Source: Rouxiella aceris (GTDB lineage Bacteria; Pseudomonadota; Gammaproteobacteria; Enterobacterales; Enterobacteriaceae). From it: a stretch of DNA of 64,000 nt. Positions 59,349-64,000 of this stretch are shown one piece after another. Position 1 is the stretch's first letter. Each line of letters begins with the position of its first letter. Both the position numbers and the translations under genes were made by a program. The stretch covers positions 160,192 through 224,191 of the forward strand of contig NZ_JAADJU010000010.1 of NCBI RefSeq assembly GCF_012933545.1, read 5' to 3'. The notes beneath the pieces are model-generated. The model was not told where the DNA came from. It saw only the letters and a list, made by a program, of their open reading frames with translations, and made no database searches.

Positions 59349-62300
59349 TGCCTGCTCCTTTGCTTACCGAATATTAAAGATGGCAGTACAAAACCCTGCA
59401 AACTCAACACACTTACCGGGTCATTACCGGGAGTGAAGGCCAGTCGGTATTTAAGGGGCAGACCGTCAGAAGCTATCCAGGTGAGTTGGTAATGTGTGCC
59501 GTCGAGCGGGGTGATTTTTGCCTGCGCCAGTAATCGATAAAACCCCCAGGTACCTGGCGCATCTAAATAGGTGCGGGTGCTGGCCCGCACGCTGCTCCAC
59601 ATCAGTGTCGCGTTGTGGTAAGAGGTGTCTGCAGGCCATTGAATTTCCTGCCAGAAGGGCTGCTGGTTGAAGTAGATCAGTTGTTGGCCGTCAATAATCA
59701 GCTCAGTCTGCACAACGTCTTTTGCCGTTTCGGGCTGCAACTGAAAACGCAGGCCCCAGTAACGACCAAATAATGTACTCCCCAGGCGATCAAGATGATT
59801 AAGCTGCTGTAAAAACTGCGGACTGACTGCCAGTCCCGGCGGCAGTGGGTCGACAGCCTGCCAACTGCCATTGTGATAGGTCACCACACCCTGCAGATAT
59901 GACGAGATAAATCGCGGGATCTTGCCGGTATCCGGGGCAATAAAATCACCAAGGCCAGGAAATGACGCTTCCTGTCGGCTATTGGTAAACGGAAACTTGT
60001 TGGCAAATGCCTGCTGCCACGGCTGAACAATCTCCCGCTGCCAGGCACTATTTATCCCGGCCATCGCGGGTTGCATCATCCCTTGCCAGGTCTGGCTGAT
60101 GGGGGCAATAAACAGTGCCTGCGTCATAGGTTGCCAGCCGCGACCCAACTGAGAGGTCAGTCGCTGCGGCAACTGTGTAATATGGTTGTCGATCTGTGTT
60201 CCCTGCAATACGGACTGAGATAATGCGGCGATACCGCCACTAACGGATGACAGACCATGTATCCGATCACGCAAGCTTCTGACCTGCATCTGCAAGCTGG
60301 ACAGCGACAGATCGCTGTTATCGCTGGCATAAACCAGGCTGACAATGCCATTAAAAAAAGGCACCAGTGTCGGGTTCAGTTCACGCAGAGATTCATTGGG
60401 GCTGGCGACCAGAGCCTGCCAGGCCAGTTGTTTAATCAGCGCCGCCTGCGGGGAGCGGTAGGTATCGGCCATTAGCTGTAATTGTTGCAGAGGGTCTTGG
60501 GTAGGAATGGGCTGTATTTGGTTCAGCGTCTTCTGCCACGCCTGGCCAAAATCCGCCAAATACCTCGCCGTCAGCCGTGCCCCCATCGCCTGTGGTGAGA
60601 GGGGTCCAGCCAGCGGCTCGTCGCCATCAGCCAGCACCCAACTGGTCTGCTCCTGACGTTCCGCCACCAGCGCCGCAATGTGGGCACGAATATCGCCGTC
60701 ATACGCCTGACGGGTAAAACGCGCAGGGATCCTGGCGTCAAGACGGAACGCACCCTCGGCATCACGACCATCAAGTAACTGAACCAGCGACAGGCTGCCA
60801 TAGCTTCGGTCGGCGCGAGCCAGCAGGGACTGATAAAGCTGCTCCTCTGCATTCGGGCCGCTTATCTGCTGCAATAATGCGCGACGCACCTGGATTACCA
60901 GTGACTTGTCGGCGACAATGCGCCATTCAGAGTGAGATCCCAGCTCGCGGGTAAAGAAGGTAATGGCCGACGCGGAAACGCCCGGCAACAGTGGCTGCAG
61001 CTGTTGGCTAAGAAAAGTTTGTGCCTCAGTGCCCCTGGTACGCTCTGGTACCACCAGCATCAGATAGGCTTTCAACAGGTTATAGCCTTGCCGGCTATCA
61101 ATGGCAGCATTGGGTTGTGTCAGAGCCTGTAAGCGAGCAGTCAGCGCACGTTGCGCCGGAAGCACTATTTCAGCCTGGTTCACCTGCCCATAAGTCGCCT
61201 GCACGCCAGGGAGCAGCAAGTGCGTTATATCCATACCAAAGCGATGATACCAGGGCGTACCCTGCTGTTGCTGATACAGCAGAGCGATTAGTTGTTGCTG
61301 CAGCGTAGGGAGTAAATCCTTCCCGGTCGTCTGTTGAGCCAGTTGCCTGGCCGTTTGAGTGTGTGACAACAGGCGGACGTTGGCAAACCAGGCATACAAC
61401 GAACCTACCGACCAGAACAACATAAGCGCCATTAGCCCGGCACGTAGTGCCATCGCCATGGTTAAGCCACGGGCTTTACCTGGCTGAGAGTGTGCATGAT
61501 CCGCCAGTTTTTCCCATAGTGGCGTGGCACTGAACTGCTGCGGGGCATAGGTTAAACCGCCCGCTTGCCGAGGGGTAAACACCAGGCCGTGCAGCGGCAG
61601 GCTTAATCCGCCGGTGAGCAGCGGCAGGCTTAATCCGCCGGTGAGCAGCGGCGTCACCGCTGCTGTCAGCGCCGTCCGGCCCCCGCGCATAAGCATGGCA
61701 GACAGGCGTAACAGGAAATCATGCCGAGGGTTGGCCAGCACCTGCGGCATCGCCTGGTGGGTTAATTCTGCGCGCAACTGTTGCAGGGCGGCAGTCAATG
61801 TTTGTGGCGTAAAGGGTTGGCCGGATAGCACCAGCGCCAGATGCTCGGGGCTAAGTTGTGGTTTCTCGCCCTCTTCACTGATATCCAGCAAATAACAGGG
61901 GGCGCACCACTTCAGGCTGCGCTGCAACTGCTGCACTCCACGACGCAGGGAATCGATATAATCATTCTGCAGCCAGTAAGATCCCCGTCCCACCAGGATT
62001 AGCGCATCCACGGGGCGACGGCGACGAAACTGCCGGAGCGCCAACAGGTCCGGCAAATGACCACCGTGTACGGCATTCCCCCCCGCTAATAACAGAGCAG
62101 ACCCCACCAGTTGCCAACCTTGCGTAGTCAGTCCCGGCGCGACCTGTTCAATATCTGCGGCATCACCGGTCACCAGCAACCAGGGCATAGCGCGCTTCCA
62201 GCGCCAGCGGGAATGCTGCATTAGTGTTTGTTGTATAGCGGGTAAATTGATGGTGGGTTCAGGTTTCGGCAGATCGCCAGTATTGATATAGGGTGGTGCG

Positions 62301-62506
62301 AGAATACCTTCTTTATCCAAAAGCCCCGGTGCACGCCTGTATTGCCACCTTTGTAAGCAGAAGTAAATAACCAGTATAAGTACGAAAGCCACCATGCAAA
62401 GCAGTTCTGAAGGCTTGCCGATCTCATTTATCAACGACTGAGGCAATAAATACCCGGCGAAAAAATACAACAGGCAGGCAGAGAACAAAGCAACAAGAAT
62501 ACCCAT
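59345..62506 (-). CDS. tssM: TssM (IcmF), T6SS membrane-complex protein without Walker A
   Basis: 1053-residue inner-membrane protein that spans to the periplasm and docks the T6SS baseplate. Membrane helices lie at about 3-20, 36-51 and 354-374. The cytoplasmic domain has PWLLVTGDAADIEQVAPG at about 108-125, where many TssM proteins have a Walker A loop, so no P-loop is present. The periplasmic C-terminal domain shows the family blocks LSPQFLQQ-like, GLRFQLQP, LIIDGQQLIYF and DAPGTWGFYRLLAQA. Residues 287-304 repeat LLTGGLSLP twice. It overlaps its neighbours on both sides. Confidence 0.92.
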   Translation of the reverse strand: MGILVALFSACLLYFFAGYLLPQSLINEIGKPSELLCMVAFVLILVIYFCLQRWQYRRAPGLLDKEGILAPPYINTGDLPKPEPTINLPAIQQTLMQHSRWRWKRAMPWLLVTGDAADIEQVAPGLTTQGWQLVGSALLLAGGNAVHGGHLPDLLALRQFRRRRPVDALILVGRGSYWLQNDYIDSLRRGVQQLQRSLKWCAPCYLLDISEEGEKPQLSPEHLALVLSGQPFTPQTLTAALQQLRAELTHQAMPQVLANPRHDFLLRLSAMLMRGGRTALTAAVTPLLTGGLSLPLLTGGLSLPLHGLVFTPRQAGGLTYAPQQFSATPLWEKLADHAHSQPGKARGLTMAMALRAGLMALMLFWSVGSLYAWFANVRLLSHTQTARQLAQQTTGKDLLPTLQQQLIALLYQQQQGTPWYHRFGMDITHLLLPGVQATYGQVNQAEIVLPAQRALTARLQALTQPNAAIDSRQGYNLLKAYLMLVVPERTRGTEAQTFLSQQLQPLLPGVSASAITFFTRELGSHSEWRIVADKSLVIQVRRALLQQISGPNAEEQLYQSLLARADRSYGSLSLVQLLDGRDAEGAFRLDARIPARFTRQAYDGDIRAHIAALVAERQEQTSWVLADGDEPLAGPLSPQAMGARLTARYLADFGQAWQKTLNQIQPIPTQDPLQQLQLMADTYRSPQAALIKQLAWQALVASPNESLRELNPTLVPFFNGIVSLVYASDNSDLSLSSLQMQVRSLRDRIHGLSSVSGGIAALSQSVLQGTQIDNHITQLPQRLTSQLGRGWQPMTQALFIAPISQTWQGMMQPAMAGINSAWQREIVQPWQQAFANKFPFTNSRQEASFPGLGDFIAPDTGKIPRFISSYLQGVVTYHNGSWQAVDPLPPGLAVSPQFLQQLNHLDRLGSTLFGRYWGLRFQLQPETAKDVVQTELIIDGQQLIYFNQQPFWQEIQWPADTSYHNATLMWSSVRASTRTYLDAPGTWGFYRLLAQAKITPLDGTHYQLTWIASDGLPLKYRLAFTPGNDPVSVLSLQGFVLPSLIFGKQRSRQ
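61591..61652. repeat. 27-bp perfect tandem duplication inside tssM
   Basis: The unit at 61591-61617 is repeated exactly at 61618-61644, with 8 bases of a third copy following. It stays in frame and encodes two copies of LLTGGLSLP at residues 287-304. Slippage could add or remove nine residues without breaking the gene. Confidence 0.95.
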
Positions 62507-63657
62507 CAGGTTGTTCCTTCTGATTTACAACTTAGCTGTTGTAACAGGAACTGCTCTTGATGCCGAGTGAACAGTAAATGATCACCGCGACATTCTGCAG
62601 CCAGGGTTATCATAACGGCATGTCGGGAAAGTCCGGGCAAACCCAGCACACTATCTGTAGCGTAAAGCTGTCCGCTGGTAAAACCTGTCTCCTGCTCAAT
62701 ACAAGCCAATGGAACTTTTTCAGCCTGCACTTCTGTCAGGCGGCAATACCAACCGGTGGTAAGTTTTTCCGCGGATATTTGTTGTTCACACTGTAATTTT
62801 AGCGCCTGCGATAACGTTGCTGCCGGAGTCAGTAGTGGTCGTAACAAACTGGCTTTCGAAGTCAATTTCCATTGCTTACATAAATCAGCGGGTGCAAGTA
62901 ATAAAGAAACGGCTTCTTCGCTGGAACCAGGATTGTCTGCGGTATCGATAAAAATCAGACATTGCACCCCGGCAAAAGGTGAAGTCCAGGCAGCAGATAG
63001 CCATTCACTAAAATCAGTATGGGGAAAAGACTCAATGCTATTAAGCGGCAAAGAGAGTGTTTCCGCAGCGCGGGTGATTAAAGTTTGCCAGTCAGCTGCA
63101 TTTTGAGACTCCGCCGAAACCTGCCATAACAAGGTTAGCGATGCCGAGAGTGAATGAGTCTGCCAGTATTGGCTAACAGGCTGAAGGAGAGAGTTGATAA
63201 GCTGAGCGCGACCTTGCCATTCACTTATACCATTAAGGGTAGGCAGAGGCAGGCAATTGCCAGAATTAACAGGTGGTTTATCCCCCACTATCTGGGCTAA
63301 TTCAGACTCACCTAACCCAGTCTGTCGTCCCCACGCCAGTAATTCCAGCGATTGGCACGCCCAGTTATGCCATTGTTGCTGCCGTACCAGCACGGTTTCA
63401 TTACGTGCATCAATTCTGGTTACCATTACGTCATATGCCATTAGACGCCCCCCAATGGCCAGAGTCCAGAGCAGGAATGGGCCGGCAACAGCCACCAGTA
63501 ACAGATGTGTTCTGTCTTGCAACTCGTCATCTGGCAGCAAGCTAATGGCAAGGAAAAAACCGCCAACTAGCATTATCAGTAACGCGACTCCCCACCACAA
63601 CCAGCGTGGCCGGGAAGGATAAGTAGCCATAAATAAAGTGGGGATCGACCAGTTCAT
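62506..63657 (-). CDS. T6SS-associated inner-membrane protein, uncharacterised
   Basis: 383-residue protein with two N-terminal membrane helices (about 20-42 and 51-70) and a large soluble domain. No enzymatic motif was recognised. It is placed between PAAR and tssM and overlaps tssM by one base, a position in which related T6SS clusters of enterobacteria carry a similar unnamed protein. It may help the TssM complex, but this is inferred from position only. Confidence 0.7.
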   Translation of the reverse strand: MNWSIPTLFMATYPSRPRWLWWGVALLIMLVGGFFLAISLLPDDELQDRTHLLLVAVAGPFLLWTLAIGGRLMAYDVMVTRIDARNETVLVRQQQWHNWACQSLELLAWGRQTGLGESELAQIVGDKPPVNSGNCLPLPTLNGISEWQGRAQLINSLLQPVSQYWQTHSLSASLTLLWQVSAESQNAADWQTLITRAAETLSLPLNSIESFPHTDFSEWLSAAWTSPFAGVQCLIFIDTADNPGSSEEAVSLLLAPADLCKQWKLTSKASLLRPLLTPAATLSQALKLQCEQQISAEKLTTGWYCRLTEVQAEKVPLACIEQETGFTSGQLYATDSVLGLPGLSRHAVMITLAAECRGDHLLFTRHQEQFLLQQLSCKSEGTT

Positions 63658-63659
63658 TG

Positions 63660-63920
63660 CTAACCCTCACCAGCATTTTGCAGGCTGGCAATAAGCGTGC
63701 AACCACACTCAGAGTTAAATCCATCCAGTGCCGCCAATTTGCCATTTATTTGAATACGGGTTTGTCCTGGCAAAATAGCATTCACACCGTGATCTCTCTT
63801 GGGACACTTCACCTTGTCACCGACCAAAGCCACTTTTTTACCGTAGACTTGCGGTCCAGAAGCGGTAACCACCTCCCCTCCATGGTCCGTTTTATCACCG
63901 AGGCAAATGAATGCACGCAT
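63660..63920 (-). CDS. PAAR-domain protein (T6SS spike tip)
   Basis: 86-residue PAAR protein that caps the VgrG spike. GDKTDHGGEVVTASG at the start, then GDKVKCPKRDHGV and ECGCTLI provide the zinc ligands H13, C39, H44 and C72/C74. There is no effector extension, so it would act as a tip or adaptor. AAGGAAATTTA precedes the ATG. It lies three bases before the accessory gene at 63657. Confidence 0.93.
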   Translation of the reverse strand: MRAFICLGDKTDHGGEVVTASGPQVYGKKVALVGDKVKCPKRDHGVNAILPGQTRIQINGKLAALDGFNSECGCTLIASLQNAGEG

Positions 63921-63944
63921 TAAATTTCCTTTTCTTATTGGCGT

Positions 63945-64000
63945 TTAAAAAAAGAGGTCCCAAACCGCATATAAAGTAATTCCTACATACACTGCCACCC
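63945..64000 (-). CDS. C-terminal end of an unidentified gene upstream of PAAR
   Basis: The minus-strand frame entering from the right edge ends ...VAVYVGITLYAVWDLFF before TAA at 63945. The tail is hydrophobic, like a C-terminal membrane segment. Too short to name; the position suggests another T6SS-cluster gene, perhaps a membrane or effector-associated protein. Confidence 0.45.
   Translation of the reverse strand, partial: VAVYVGITLYAVWDLFF

Overview
The window looks like a chromosomal segment from a member of the Enterobacterales, most likely Yersiniaceae (Serratia/Rahnella/Rouxiella/Ewingella-like). The reasons are an Escherichia-like gene order (btuCED, ihfA-pheTS-pheM-rplT-rpmI-infC-thrS, prc-proQ-msrC-letAB), an arnBCADT operon, and moderate GC. 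The genus is inferred from recall of families; no search was run.

Layout. 1-5.9 kb: the lipid A L-Ara4N operon arnBCADT (arnT cut by the left edge), with PmrA- and PhoP-like sites upstream of arnB. 6.1-10 kb: the vitamin B12 import genes btuCED, then two small envelope genes (a His-rich DUF2502 protein and a 50-residue Gly-rich lipoprotein) that separate btuC from ihfA. 10.2-17.5 kb: the translation block ihfA, pheT, pheS, the leader peptide pheM with its attenuator, rplT, rpmI, infC (ATT start) and thrS. 17.9-28.9 kb: emtA-like transglycosylase, yniA, yniB, hxpB, the pectin/hexuronate genes kduI-kduD with a KdgR-like operator, LexA-site-preceded ydjM, tcyP, kdgR, yebQ and htpX. 29.1-36.6 kb: prc, proQ, msrC and the letA-letB lipid transport pair.

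The right half is more accessory. 36.6-51 kb holds a triple-PAS diguanylate cyclase behind an ERIC-like remnant, yebV, a C39-like putative peptidase, an ASCH-domain protein, two large tandem secreted WG-repeat proteins, an M20D amidohydrolase, an extensin-like protein, a peptidase E homologue, idi and several small orphan genes. 52.3-64 kb is one end of a type VI secretion (T6SS) cluster read on the minus strand: an unidentified partial gene, PAAR, an inner-membrane accessory protein, tssM, tssF and tssG, followed by a 1185-residue candidate effector and a DUF4186 gene.

The most interesting candidate is the 1185-residue protein. Its AT-richer C-terminus has a C39-peptidase-like Gln-Cys-His-Asp set with family-like spacing, directly downstream of tssG and with no obvious immunity gene. 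Other leads are the DUF4186 protein ending in QLDLF, which matches the sliding-clamp-binding consensus; a possible small RNA at about 51.63-51.78 kb with two sets of mutually exclusive hairpins; the WG-repeat pair; and the stacked PmrA/PhoP sites at arnB.
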